Of a DNA stretch of 64,000 nucleotides, positions 43,054-55,500 are shown piece after piece (the first letter of the stretch is position 1; the number at the start of each line of letters is the position of its first letter). Position numbers and translations under genes: made by a program. The stretch comes from Poa pratensis. Taxonomy: Eukaryota > Streptophyta > Magnoliopsida > Poales > Poaceae. The notes beneath the pieces are model-generated. The model was given only the letters and a program-made list of their open reading frames with translations, was not told the origin of the DNA and made no database searches. The stretch lies in the NCBI GenBank assembly GCA_947311845.1, contig CAMZMU010000027.1, forward strand, positions 26,033,348 to 26,097,347. Direction: 5' to 3'.

Positions 43054-46000
43054 TCCACTACCTTTATTGGTGGGGGAGATTTTAACATTATCCGTCGTCA
43101 AAATGAAAAGAACAATGATAATTTTGTGGCACGTTGGCCCTTCATTTTTAATGCTATAATTGAGAGTCTGGACCTCCGAGAATTAGATCTTGCGGGTAGA
43201 CAATACACCTGGGCTAGTCGCATGCCGACACCAACTTATGAGAAGTTGGATAGATTTTTAGCAAGTATTTCATGGGAGCAGAAATTTTCTTTAGTAACTG
43301 TTAGGGCTTTAACGAGGGCAGGGTCTGATCACACTCCTCTGCTTATTGATTCAGGTGAACAAGCTTACTCGGGCAATAAAACGAAATTCTCTTTTGAACT
43401 ATCTTGGTTACGCCAGGAGGGCTTCGTTGAGATGGTCATTAGAGAATGGACGCGTATTTCATATGGTAACACTCCTATGGAGGTTTGGCAAAATAAGATT
43501 CGCCACCATCGAGCTTTCCTGAGAGGTTGGGCCAAAAACTTTAGTAGTGTTTACAAGATCGAGAAAGCTCGTCTTCTGGAGTTGATTAATACGTTAGACA
43601 TCAAAGCAGAAACATCTCCGTTAAATGCTTCTGAGAGGGAAGCAATGAGAGATGCAAATGAAAAAGTGACCAAACTAAGAAGGGATGAGGAGTCCAAGTG
43701 GGCTCAGCGAGCTAAAGTTAAACACATTCAAGAAGGGGGAAATAATACAAAATACTTTCATCTCATTGCTAATGGCAAGCACCAGAGAAAAAAGATTTTC
43801 CAGCTAGAGCAAGATGAAGGAACTATAATTGGACAGGAGAATATTAAAAATTATATTACAACTTTCTACAAGAGATTGTTTGGTGCACCGGCCCAAAATT
43901 ATTTTTCTTTGGTGGAATCCGAAATCTCAGATATTCCACAGATTTCGGCTGAGGAAAATGCTATCCTTTCAGCCGATTTTTCTGAAAAAGAAGTGTATGA
44001 TGCTATCATGCAAATGGAGAAGAATAAAGCACCGGGACCAGACGGGTTCCCAACTGAATTCTATCAAAAGTTTTGGGATACGCTGAAACCAGATTTGATG
44101 AGATTGTTTGAAAGTTTCCAAAAGGGGGAACTTCCACTCTTTCATTTAAATTACGGTAATATTATACTTCTGCCCAAAAAAGAAAATGCAGCTCAAATCC
44201 AGCAGTACCGACCTATTTGTCTTCTAAATGTCAGTTTCAAAATCTTTACTAAAGTAGGCACAAATAGAGTTATGGGGGTGGCACATAAGGTGATCCGACC
44301 TTCCCAGTCTGCTTTTATGCCTGGGAGTCACATTCTAGAGGGGGTGTTGATTCTACATGAGACTATCCATGAACTTCAAAGGAAAAAATTGGATGGTGTT
44401 CTGTTAAAAATAGATTTTGAAAAAGCATATGACAAAGTCAAGTGGCCTTTTCTGCAACAAGTTATGCGCATGAAAGGTTTCAGTCCTAAGTGGTGTACTT
44501 GGATAGAACACTTTGTTAGCCGAGGTAGTGTGGGTATCAAAGTAAATGATGAACTAGGTCATTACTTTCAGACAAAAAAAGGTTTAAGACAGGGAGACCC
44601 GCTATCTCCTATCTTATTGAATATAGTAGCAGATATGTTGGCCATCTTAATTGCAAGGGCAAAAGAGGATGGTCAAGTAGATGGATTGATACCACATCTG
44701 GTAGAAGGAGGGGTGTCAATTTTACAATACGCTGACGATACTATCCTTTTCTTAAGTCATGACCTGGAAAAGGATCTAAACATGAAGCTCATCTTATGTA
44801 TGTTTGAACAACTTTCCGGTTTGAAAATAAATTTTCATAAGAGTGAACTATTTTGCTTTGGAAAAGCAAAAGACGTGGAAGATCAGTACAGAAACATCTT
44901 TGGATGCGAATCTGGCTCTTTTCCTTTTAAATATCTGGGCATTCCCATTCACTTTAGAAAGCTGAAAAATGGGGAGTGGAAACTTATTGAGGATAGGTTC
45001 GAAAAAAAGTTAGCAAGCTGGATTGGAAAATTATTATCCTATGGGGACCGACTGATTCTAATCAATTCAGTTCTAACTAGCCTGCCCATGTTCATGTTAT
45101 CCTTTTTTGAGGTACCTATAGGGGTACGCAAAAGGATGGATTTTTTTAGATCACGATTTTTTTGGCAAAATGATGGTCATAAAAAAAAGTATAGACTTAC
45201 TAAATGGAACATCATTTGTCGACCAAAAGATCAAGGGGGGCTCGGGATTGAGGACTTAGAATGCAAAAACAGAAGTTTGTTATGCAAATGGCTTTTCAAA
45301 CTTGTGTCGGAAGATGGTGTTTGGCATGAGCTAATTCACAATAAATATTTACACTCTAAGTCTCTATCCCAGGTTAAAGTGCAACCGTTAGACTCACCCT
45401 TCTGGAAGGGTCTCATGAAAGTCAAAGAGGACTTTTTTGCCCGGGGATCGTTTACGGTTGGTAATGGTGAAAGTGTACGGTTTTGGGAAGACACGTGGTT
45501 AGGGGACAAGCCCCTTTCAAGTCAATACCCATCTCTCTATAGAATTGTTCACCGTAAGCAAGTTTCGGTAGTTTCTATTTTACGAAATGCGCCCCCTCCT
45601 AATATAAGTTTTAGGAGAGCGCTAACCGGGGATAGGTGGGACAAATGGTTGCATCTTGTGAACCGGTTAATGGGCATTCAGCTAACAACTGATCTTGATA
45701 CATTTAAATGGGGTTTAACTGTATCAGGAAAGTTTACGGTCAAATCAATGTATTTAGATTATTTAAGTGATCATACTAGATTCCTCCGTAAACATATTTG
45801 GAAAATGAAGGTGCCACTTAAAATAAAGATTTTTATGTGGTTTCTCATGCGTAAGGAAGTTTTAACCAAAGATAATCTTGCTAAGCGAAAGTGGGAGGGG
45901 TCTAAGAAATGCTGTTTCTGTGATCAAGATGAGACCATCCAGCATTTGTTCATCTCATGCCCTCTAGCAAAGATGGTATGGCGTATTGTTTTTATGGCCT

Positions 46001-46500
46001 TCAATTTATATCCCCCTACTAGCATAAATAATCTTTTTGGCAACTGGTTGCGGGGCGTTGATAAAAAAGAGAAAGTGCAAATCCGAGTGGGTGTATGTGC
46101 TTTACTCTGGGCCATTTGGAACATACGCAATGACTATATCTTTAACAATGCAAAATCATTCTCCTTTATGCAGGTAATACCTTTGGCTACCCACTGGATC
46201 CGTACGTGGTCCTACCTACAGTCAATGGAAAAGCGAGGCGCTCTGGATTTTGGGTGCAACCAGCTGGAGTTGATTGCACGGGATATGTACAACCGGTGCA
46301 GCTGGCGTTTTGATCTTAGGATTTCATGTTGATGATGAGTCACTTCATGTTGTCCGTATTTTTTAGATGGTTGATACATGTATCAACCCTGTGCGACCCA
46401 TGATGTAATCTTCTGTAAGACTCAACTTTGAATAAAATCAATAAAGGCCGCATGCATCAATCGATGCAGAGGCTGGGACTCCCCCTTTTCTAAAAAAAAA
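43054..46500 (+). mobile_element. 5'-truncated LINE retrotransposon
   Basis: Coding homology begins in mid-endonuclease (GGGDFNIIRRQNEKNN, from about 43070). It runs through RT to a 3' UTR with TTTGAATAAAATCAATAAAGG and a poly(A) run at about 46492-46500. Truncation of the 5' end is normal for LINE insertion. A convincing TSD was not found. It lies inside the putative Helitron. Confidence 0.85.
43126..46332 (+). CDS. LINE ORF2 fragment: endonuclease C-terminus, reverse transcriptase, zinc-binding domain
   Basis: A 1068-aa uninterrupted frame; coding homology extends upstream of the first Met to about 43063. Residues 1-75 are the tail of the apurinic-type endonuclease (AGSDHTPLLID). The RT domain (about 290-600) carries NKAPGPDGFPTEFYQ, QYRPICLLNVSFKIFTK, KIDFEKAYDKVKWPF, GLRQGDPLSPILL and the catalytic ILQYADDTILF. 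KYLGIPIHF follows. A C-terminal zf-RVT module (about 880-960) holds CCFCDQDETIQHLFISC. It would catalyse target-primed reverse transcription, but the endonuclease start and ORF1 are missing, so it is not an autonomous element. The absence of stops over 3.2 kb argues for a young insertion. Confidence 0.88.
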   Translation: MARWPFIFNAIIESLDLRELDLAGRQYTWASRMPTPTYEKLDRFLASISWEQKFSLVTVRALTRAGSDHTPLLIDSGEQAYSGNKTKFSFELSWLRQEGFVEMVIREWTRISYGNTPMEVWQNKIRHHRAFLRGWAKNFSSVYKIEKARLLELINTLDIKAETSPLNASEREAMRDANEKVTKLRRDEESKWAQRAKVKHIQEGGNNTKYFHLIANGKHQRKKIFQLEQDEGTIIGQENIKNYITTFYKRLFGAPAQNYFSLVESEISDIPQISAEENAILSADFSEKEVYDAIMQMEKNKAPGPDGFPTEFYQKFWDTLKPDLMRLFESFQKGELPLFHLNYGNIILLPKKENAAQIQQYRPICLLNVSFKIFTKVGTNRVMGVAHKVIRPSQSAFMPGSHILEGVLILHETIHELQRKKLDGVLLKIDFEKAYDKVKWPFLQQVMRMKGFSPKWCTWIEHFVSRGSVGIKVNDELGHYFQTKKGLRQGDPLSPILLNIVADMLAILIARAKEDGQVDGLIPHLVEGGVSILQYADDTILFLSHDLEKDLNMKLILCMFEQLSGLKINFHKSELFCFGKAKDVEDQYRNIFGCESGSFPFKYLGIPIHFRKLKNGEWKLIEDRFEKKLASWIGKLLSYGDRLILINSVLTSLPMFMLSFFEVPIGVRKRMDFFRSRFFWQNDGHKKKYRLTKWNIICRPKDQGGLGIEDLECKNRSLLCKWLFKLVSEDGVWHELIHNKYLHSKSLSQVKVQPLDSPFWKGLMKVKEDFFARGSFTVGNGESVRFWEDTWLGDKPLSSQYPSLYRIVHRKQVSVVSILRNAPPPNISFRRALTGDRWDKWLHLVNRLMGIQLTTDLDTFKWGLTVSGKFTVKSMYLDYLSDHTRFLRKHIWKMKVPLKIKIFMWFLMRKEVLTKDNLAKRKWEGSKKCCFCDQDETIQHLFISCPLAKMVWRIVFMAFNLYPPTSINNLFGNWLRGVDKKEKVQIRVGVCALLWAIWNIRNDYIFNNAKSFSFMQVIPLATHWIRTWSYLQSMEKRGALDFGCNQLELIARDMYNRCSWRFDLRISC

Positions 46501-46712
46501 CTATTCCATGTTGATTTTTTTTAACACCACAATCATTTATCGGTATGGAATAATTACATATTACAGAACCGCCTTACATTGTAGTTCAATGGAAGCATGA
46601 TGCAATAAACAGAGCTCCCGATGATTAGTAAGAACAAACTTTAGCTATTTTGTTAAATACATAGGCTGGAGTTTTTTTATCTACCCGTAGCAACGCACGG
46701 GTATTGTGCTAG

Positions 46713-47561
46713 TCAAAGTAAACTTGGACATTTCCACGAGGCCCATCTCAAAGGCACGGCTCGTATGGGACCTGTCAAGTCGCAAACGGCCCGCTCACAT
46801 ACCTCTATATATAAAGGGAGGACATCTCCTCAGCCCCTCCCACGTTCCACGTCGCCTTTTTTTCCTGACTGTCCGATCGACGGAACAGACGGCCCAGATG
46901 CGGCCACGCCACCCTCCAGAACGCGCAACACTGTAGGTGGAACAGTCCACCAATCAGCATGTGACACGTCGCCCGGTTGCCACTGGTTCCAACCGGTGAC
47001 CGCATCTTTTTACAAAAAAACCTTCTCTGTTTGGCAAAACAACCCGCAGTCCACAATTTTACATTACGAAGGACCTTACTGTAATTCGCGGACAACTGAG
47101 GGACCTCACTAAAAAACATCATCAAATCCCCCCTTCCCCTCGCGCGCGCTGGAGGTCGCTGCCGCCGCCGACGCGCCGCCTGGACGCTCCGCTCCTCCCC
47201 CCACAAATCGAAGCACATGGAGATCTTCGCCGCCATCTCCTCCACCTCCTCACCGAGCACCGCATGCCGGGACGCCGCACACGCGCCGTAATCATCCTCG
47301 GCGTGGTCGACGGCCGCCGCCGCCTTCTTGCTCGCCGCCAGCGGCTCCGGTGACCAAATGGTCCGAGCTGCCGCCCGTTCTGCTCCTCTCCACCCCCTCT
47401 GGCGACTCTGCGTGGCCCTAGGCCCGTGGGCGTGCTCGCGCGTGCTCACCTGCTCGAGCGCGAGCTCGGCAGAGCTCTGCCGCGCCCGCCATGGCCATGC
47501 TGACGTGGCGTGGGTCCCACACGTCAGATTTTTTATTTTTTCGTAACTGTTTTCCGTAAAT
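46713..47561. other. Intergenic GC-rich stretch with TATA-like motif
   Basis: CTCTATATATAAAGGGAGG near 46803 is followed by about 650 bp of GC-rich sequence (46850-47500) with open frames in several phases but no recognised protein. It may be a promoter-like portion of a mobile element or gene relic. No gene is called. Confidence 0.4.
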
Positions 47562-48922
47562 AATAAATCCCCGACATGTGGGTCCCACTGTCAGTTTTTT
47601 AACAATTAAAATGCTGAAAATTGTAAAATTCATATCTTTTAATCCGTAATTCAGAAAAAATCAAATAACATACCAAAAATTGCACAAAAAAGAAATCTTT
47701 ACAACTAACACATTCCCTTGCATGATTAAACAACTTCAAATAATTTTAATTACATGAACTAACATAACCTTTTTATATTAATTATAGAGCTTACGGAAAT
47801 GACATCTGTTAGCCAATCCAACTCCATTCAAATTGATCTTCATGATCTAGGGTTCATTGATGTATCTTGATCCAACGATGTAGCATATTTTTTGAAATAA
47901 GTACTATTATTCGCTCATTTCTATTTCTTTTTTGTGCTGATCAAAATTTTCATTCAATTCAGCTCAAATTCCGCATTTTGCGATGTATTTACTACTTACT
48001 TACTGACTTAAGAAATTTAAAGCATCACCTAAGGATTACACTTACTACGACATTCACTACTATTATATTTTCCTTTTATATCAATACGCAATTTAAATAT
48101 TCCCTACATTGTATTTCATATTTTGTTGCTTTTTTCCTTTTTTTTGTACCCCACGCAAATTTTGTTACCACTTTAACTTAAAGAACTAGTGCTCCCTATC
48201 CATATAAAATTAAAACTTAGAGTGATGATTTTACAATGATTTCCTGACAATAAATCCCCGACATGTGGGTCCCACTGTCAGTTTTTAACAATTACAGAAA
48301 ATGCCGAAAATTGTAAATTCATATCTTTTAATCCGTAATTCAGAAAAAATCAAATAACATACCAAAATTTGCACAAAAAAGAAATCTTTACAACTAACAC
48401 ATTTCCATGCATGATTAAACAACTTCAATTTTTTTTAATTACATGAACTAACATAACCTTTTTATATTAATTATAGAGCTTACGAAAATGACATGTGTTA
48501 GCCAATCCAACTCCATTTAAATTGATCTTCATGATCTAGAGTTTATTGATGTATCTTGATCCAACGATGCGGCATATTTTTTTAAATAAGTACTATTATT
48601 CCCTCATTTCTTTTTGTGCTGATAAAAAATTTCATCCAATTCAGCTCAAATTCCGCATTTTGCGATGTATTTACTACTTACTTACTGACTTAAGAAATTT
48701 AAAGCATCACCTAAGGATTACACTTACTACGACATTCACTACTATTATATTTTCCTTTTATATCAATACGCAATTTAAATATTCCCTACATTGTATTTCA
48801 TATTTTGTTGCTTTTTTTTGTACCCCACGCAAATTTTGTTACTACTTTAATTTAAAGAAATATTGCTCCCTATCCATGTAAAATTAAAACTTAGAGGGAT
48901 GATTTTACAACGATTTCCTGAC
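47562..48922. repeat. 687-bp tandem duplication upstream of XRN
   Basis: Copy 1 begins AATAAATCCCCGACATGTGGG at 47562 and copy 2 at 48249; both end GATTTCCTGAC. The copies are nearly identical apart from single-base changes and small indels in T-runs, so the duplication is recent. The sequence is AT-rich and non-coding; short frames inside are also duplicated and are not genes. Confidence 0.92.
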
Positions 48923-49511
48923 AACAATTATTCAACGATACTTATTCCGTTAAGATAAATTTAAAATAGAATTTGTTTTCCGTATTTTCCAACTGTACAC
49001 AAAAATTGATCTTTATCAGATGAGTTTTCGCGAACAGTGCGGCGAGATATTATTTTAGGGTATTTAAACAATTTTCCAACAACTACTAAATGATGCATAT
49101 TTCAAATTTACAAATGCCTTTCAAATCTAATCATTTTACAAACGTGAAAAGAATTCAAATATAAATAACTTCCAAAATATACCAATTTTTTTAAAATCTA
49201 AACAATTAGTAAATGTATTTTTTTGAATTCCAACAGTTTTAAAATTCGAACAATTTTTTTAATGCAAACATTTTCACATATAAATTTTAACGCCGGGCGG
49301 GGCGTGTCGACGCGCCGCGGTGGAGAACTCCGGATATCCTCTCGGTCTCGGCGGAGCGCAAAAGAGCTCTGCTCTCCTCGTTCCCCATCTGAGATATTCC
49401 CCGCCGCGGAAAACAAAGCATATACCGCCCTCGTGCCCTCTCCCTCCTTATTTTAGGGTTTCGCGCCTCACTCTTCTCCCCGCCTCTGCCTGCCCCGTCC
49501 GTTCGCTTAAT

Positions 49512-49523
49512 AGGGTTAGGGTT
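49512..49523 (+). promoter_or_regulatory. Telo-box-like motif in the XRN leader
   Basis: AGGGTTAGGGTT lies about 20 bp before the start codon, with another TTAGGGTTTCG near 49453. Such AAACCCTA motifs are common near transcription starts of plant housekeeping and RNA-processing genes. Function here is inferred only from motif and position. Confidence 0.5.
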
Positions 49524-49541
49524 GCCGCGCCGGCGGCGGAG

Positions 49542-52500
49542 ATGGGTGTCCCGGCGTTCTACCGGTGGCTGGCGGAGAAGTACCCGATGGTGGTGGTGGA
49601 CGTGGTGGAGGAGGAGCCCGTCGAGATCGAGGGCGTCAAGGTGCCCGTCGACACCTCCAAGCCCAACCCCAACAGCCTCGAGTTCGACAACCTCTACCTC
49701 GACATGAACGGGATTATACACCCCTGCTTCCACCCCGAGGACAGGGTACGTGCGCTCGCTTGCTCTGCTCTATCTCTAATTTTCCATCCCCCCTCGATAT
49801 GGAGATGCGTTGGTTTGATTGGGCTCTTCGGTTTGGGTGCTTCCGAAGGCTGGGGTGTTTGGGTGAGGGATGGTGTAGCTGCGTAGGTACCTGATGTACT
49901 TGTGCTTGGATGATTGATGTACGAGGAGGAGCTAATGCAGAGAAGAGATTTGGTTTGGAGAAGCTAACTATTGGGATTATTAAATGTTGGAGAACGACTT
50001 TTGTAATTAAAATCGAGCTTCTAAATTGTCCCCAAACCATCTTGAGATGCCTGGAGGATGTCAAGTTTATTTTAGTTATGCTGTTCAACTAATTCAAATT
50101 TGATGCTGCAGTTCTATTGTCATTCTGCATTGCAAATTAATCTCTGAACAAGTGAATATGCCAATAACATTCAAGATTATTTTAGTTAGGAGGCCCTGCA
50201 GCCTGCAGACTATGTGCTGCTACTTTATCAACAGTCTTACTGTTTCCCGTTAATAATAATGCTTATTGCTCAATTGCTATTCACTCCTGCGTTGACTCTG
50301 ATAATCTCTTTGCTGTTGGATTTCCTTGTCACAGCCCTCGCCAACAACTTTTGCCGAGGTTTTCCAGTGCATGTTTGATTACATCGATCGGCTCTTTGTC
50401 ATGGTTCGCCCTCGGAAGCTTTTGTATATGGCCATCGGTATGCATTTGTCTCTGTTTTGGAGGGGAATTCTCTTGCTGTTCTTATATCTCGGCCTGTTCT
50501 AATGTTGCTTGAATTGATAGGGTTTTCATATGGTCATACATATATATGGATTACGGGTAGAAACTATGATTGCTCAGTATACTTAATTCTGTTCTTGTTA
50601 GTACTATCATGAAGAACATCTTATCTTATCATAATGCAACTCTGTATATGCTACATGATGCTCCCTCCTTCTCAAAATATAATCCATATAATCCTAAGTA
50701 AAATGTGTTAATTCAACCAAGTTTTTAGAAAAAAATAACATCTAGAGTAGAACAAATTACTACTATTAGTAGACACGCCATGAAAATCATGTTTTTGTAG
50801 CTATTTGTTTTCTGTTATAGATATTGATATTTTTCGTATGAACTCGTAAAACTTGACATGCTTTAATTTTTTTTGTAAGGAGGGAGAATTTCGTCCTGAT
50901 GTATACACTCTCACGATAGTCGTAGTCCTCCTTTAGAATGAATTGGCCCTTGTCTGAAAAATGGCGACATAATTCCTGTACTTTTAAGCTTCCCTGTCAT
51001 GGACTTATGTTAATTACATTTTTCTTTCATTTGGATTTTCCTACAATGGTCTACAGATGGTGTGGCTCCTCGCGCTAAGATGAACCAGCAGCGCTCTAGA
51101 CGATTCAGAGCTGCAAAAGATGCAGCTGATGCGGTTAGTATTCTAGTGGAATTATCTTCCTATAGTCAGTGTATAACTGTACAGTTGTGTCTATTGTTGT
51201 TTGTATATATTTGCAACCATCTATGATTGCACTCACCGGTACTGTCGTCCTATCTCCAGGCTTCTGAAGAAGAAAAGTTGCGTGAAGAGTTTGAGAGGGA
51301 AGGCAGAAAACTTCCTCCAAAACTGCAGTCGCAAACCTGTGACTCTAATGTTATTACTCCAGGGACAGAGTTTATGGCTGTTCTATCAGTTGCGTTGCAG
51401 TACTACATCCATCTCAGATTGAACTATGATCCTGGATGGAAACAGATTAAAGTAAGCATGGCTTTTTGATAATTTGACTTGCTACTGGGCATTACCTTTT
51501 GTTAGCATGTTTTAGGCATATCTTCTTATGGTTCAGAAACGTTATAGATTGGTATTGGAATAGACAATATATTCTGATTAAAATCTTCTGAAGGTTATTC
51601 TTTCTGATGCCAATGTTCCTGGTGAAGGGGAACACAAAGTTATGTCCTATATTCGTGGCCAAAGGAATCTCCCTGGATTTAACCCAAATACTAGACATTG
51701 CCTATATGGACTGGTAAGTTCTCTTTATGATTAATCTTTTATTTCTTGTTGGACAATATTTTATCTGTTATTTGTCTTGCTAATGTATAACGTATTCTCA
51801 TAAATGCAGGATGCAGATCTTATCATGTTAGCTTTAGCAACACATGAAGTGCACTTCTCCATACTGAGAGAGGTTCTCTATTCTTCTCAAAATGCTGAAA
51901 ATTTAAGCTTCTTACTGTACATACATATTGCCTTGTGCTAAGAAAAAGCAATTTGGTTTTAAATATTTTGCAGTGGTCTACATTACCTATTTTTTCTACC
52001 CTTTGAAATTTATAAGTTGTACCTTACTTTCAGAGCATTCTCTTTTTCTTGAACATTTTGTTTGTCATTGTGCCATGAAAGCTTATTTGCATACTTTTGT
52101 GTTTGCAGGTGGTTTTTACACCTGGGCAGCAGGATAAATGCTTCTTGTGTGGTCAAGTTGGACATCTAGCGGCAAAGTGTGAAGGAAAGGCAAAACGGAA
52201 AGCTGGGGAGTTTGATGAGAAGGGTGATGAAATTGTACCAAAGAAACCTTACCAGGTAATAATGATATATTTCTTTTGTTTGCAACATAGTAAGTGATGG
52301 GTTTATTCAGTGGACTTACCTTACTTTTGTTTCTTCACAGTTCTTGAATATATGGACCCTACGGGAATACATAAGTTACGAGTTCAAAATGCCAAATCCA
52401 CCTTTCGAGATTGATCTTGAACGTATCATTGATGATTTCGTCTTCATGTGCTTTTTTGTTGGCAATGATTTTCTTCCACACATGCCTACACTAGAGATCC

Positions 52501-55500
52501 GTGAGGTTTGTTTCTATTTTGTAATTCGATGTTACTATGCAGCTATAAGTTAACAAGATACGTAGTGTTACTAGTTACCAAAGTGACGCTCTGTTTTACT
52601 CTTTGAAAGTTTGACATGTTCTCATTTTCTGTTTGTAGTTCACTCTCTTAAATTGTTGTTACACAGTGTTAACTTCCTTGTTTGTCTGCAGGGAGCTATT
52701 AATTTGCTAATGACTGTTTACAAGAAGGAATTTCCTTCAATGGGTGGCTATTTAACTGATGCATGCACGGTATTTAAATTTCATTTGTACAGGAGCTGAT
52801 CCATGTGGCTTCTTTGTCAAATATCTACTTGATTTCAAACGACCCATACAGTTATTTCAGCAATAACATGTTATTTCTTCATGTTGTAGCCGGATCTGAA
52901 TAGAGTTGAACACTTCATTCAAGCAGTTGGTTCGTACGAGGATAGCATATTTCAGAAAAGAGCTCATATGCACAAGGTAAACAATGACGACTAGCTTGAT
53001 TTTGCTCTTAACTTCAATTTACCTGGCGTGTATATTGTGAAGAGCAATATACCAATATGACATGTCTTCTCTATGGATAATCTTGTGTGTTTTCTCATGT
53101 TGGCAAGTAGCAACTAATCTCCCTCTTTCTATAATTGTGTTCCTCGTATACTTCTGTATCAATTAGCTCAGTATATAGTTTGATATCTGCTTTGTAGTTT
53201 ATTTTTTGTTTAAGCTGGAATATTATTAGATGCTCTTCATGCATGGCGAATATTATCGAGTCTATGAAAGTTTACAGAATAAGAAAAAAACTTTCCATTC
53301 AATGGTCTTCTATCCATATTTAGCATTGCAATTGAATTTATTGTCATGGAATTTTCATTTAGTGCATCACATTTTCTTGGACAATATGTGTGACTCTTGA
53401 GTCTTGAATGCAAATGTTTCCTGACCTACTTCTATACATTCGGTGGTCAATTGCTAAATTATTAGAAACTAGTAGTGTTTGTTTTTCAGTCAAATTTACA
53501 CTTACACCGATGCTGTCTTGTAGCGTCAAGCTGAAAGAGTAAAACGTGATAAGGCCCAAGCAAAGCGAGGTGACGATCTGGATCCCCATGTCAGGAATGA
53601 TCTTATTGTACCTGTTGCACGTTTCCAAGGATCTCGCCTTGCCTCTGGGTCTGTGGCTGCACCCTATGAACAGAATGGATCTCGTAAAGATAGTACAGAA
53701 AAGGGAAGTCGAGCTAAGAAATCACGCGTGTCAACGTCAGGTTCCAGCCTTTCTGCTGCTGTTGTTGAAGCTGAAATTGACCTCGAAGCACTGGTACTTC
53801 ACTTAATCTTGTTTAAGAAGATATTGTATTTGTTCGAAGATATTTTTATGGTTTCATCTGAATCTTGCTGCAACTTCCACAGGAACGTGAAAACAAAGAA
53901 GAACTTAAATCAATGCTTAAAGATGCACTTCGTGAGAAATCAGATCTTTTTAATTCTGAAAATGCAGAGGAGGACAAGGTATATCTTATATCTTTGGTTA
54001 TCTATGTGCAAATCTCGTTCTGCTGCTGTATTGGTTCTTTGTGGTTGTAAGTTCAACAATGCTCTGGCATATTGTCATGTGGTATTTTAAAAACACTGGT
54101 CACTGTATGCCATCACCCATCGGCGCTTAAGGTATGATTATATGAGTTATAATACATTAGTTGCTTTAGGGGCTAGGTAAGTCATCCCTTTAGAAGGAAC
54201 ACCACTTATCTCATTATCATTAAGCAATGAAATAATTACTAGTTGAATGCCCGTGCGTTGCCACGGGGTCTGAATAAAACGAAAAATAGTCTCACAATTC
54301 TTGTAAAAATAAAAAAATTAAGACGAAAGCTTAAATGGTTCAGCTAAACATAAACGTTGTTATATTATTTCTTGCATTTAGTTAAAACGAAAGTTGCACA
54401 GGGTTGCCACAGAGTCATAACTTAAACACGCGGAGAAAACAAAGGTGTCGTGGCAATGCAGATTTGTGAGACTATTTTTTAGACTATTTTTTTTCCTATT
54501 TAGACTCTGTGGCAACACATGGGTATTCAGCTAAGAATAAATATTTATGTTTTAGATCTTCTTACATTTAGTTAAGATGCAGATATAGTTGTGCTATGCT
54601 TTTGCTAAATTGAAAGGATAATAAAAGGACAAGGAGCACAATTGCTTAAGTTCTTATATCTTAGTCGCATAAAATTGTTATATTAAATGGAAGTGTCGTG
54701 TTTAATTTATGTCGGCAATCTACAGTGCTTTACACTCAACGAAAATATATATGAAAACTATAGATGATTATTGTTGAGCTGATGGCATCATCTTTAGTTT
54801 CTCCCTTTTTTATTTTAGTTGCTCTAGTATAACTTTGATTCTCATGCCCATCGAAGTGGGAGTCTCCCTATTGCTGACTTATATGACAACCGAAGTGGGA
54901 GTATCCCTCTTGGTGACTCACATGGAGCTAGTCTCCCTTTCGCTGACTCTCATCACCACCAAATTGGGAGGCTCCCGGTTGCTCACTTCGTGAGCACCAA
55001 AGTGGGAGTTTCCGTGTTGCGGACTCCCGTGGGAGTCTTCCTTTTACTGACTCTCGTGACCGCCGATTTAGATTCTCCCTCTTGCCGACTCTTGTGGGAC
55101 TCTCCTTTCTGCTGATTCTGTGTGACCGTCGAAGTGGGAGTCTCTTGTTGCCGAATCCCATTGGAGTCTTCCTTTTCTTGACTCTCGTTACCACCGAAGT
55201 GGGAGTCTTTCTCTTCATGACTCTCGTTACCACTGAAGTGGGAGTCTTTCTTTTACTGACTCTCGTGACCACCAAAGTGGGGGTTTTCCATTTACTGACT
55301 CTCGTGACCACCAAAGTATGAATCTCCTCTCCTTTTGCTCACTCTTGTGGGAGTCATGTTTGTTTTAAGTACTGATGTACATCTGTAGTGTGCTAGTTTC
55401 CTGTTGGTGACTCACATGGGAGCTAATTTTCCTTTTGCTGACTCTCATGACCACCAAATTGGGAGGCCCCCTGTTGCTGACTTCGTGAGCACCAAAGTGG

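Larger units (their letters stand above)
39490..46712 (+). mobile_element. Putative Helitron (7.2 kb) containing nested transposons
   Basis: The 5' end TCTCTACTATATAATATGG is preceded by A (39489). The 3' end has the hairpin TACCCGT-AGCAACGC-ACGGGTA (46682-46703) followed by TTGTGCTAG and host T (46713). These are the hallmarks of grass Helitrons, which insert between A and T without target duplication. No Rep/helicase is present, so it is non-autonomous. Inside are a Harbinger element (40426-42564) and a LINE (about 43054-46500). The remaining 1.6 kb (39490-40425 and 42565-43053) includes GC-rich sequence that may be captured gene fragments. Pairing these two ends as one element is inference; each end alone is clear. 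Confidence 0.6.

Noticed and set aside
46805..47449. 214-aa minus-strand ORF
   Set aside because: Composition-driven frame in GC-rich sequence with no domain, splice sites or promoter in the right place.
54928..55314. Repetitive 128-aa protein ([15 protein letters not shown] repeats) on the minus strand
   Set aside because: The frame exists only because the minisatellite unit length allows it; it lies inside a Helitron in an intron and has no domain or start context.
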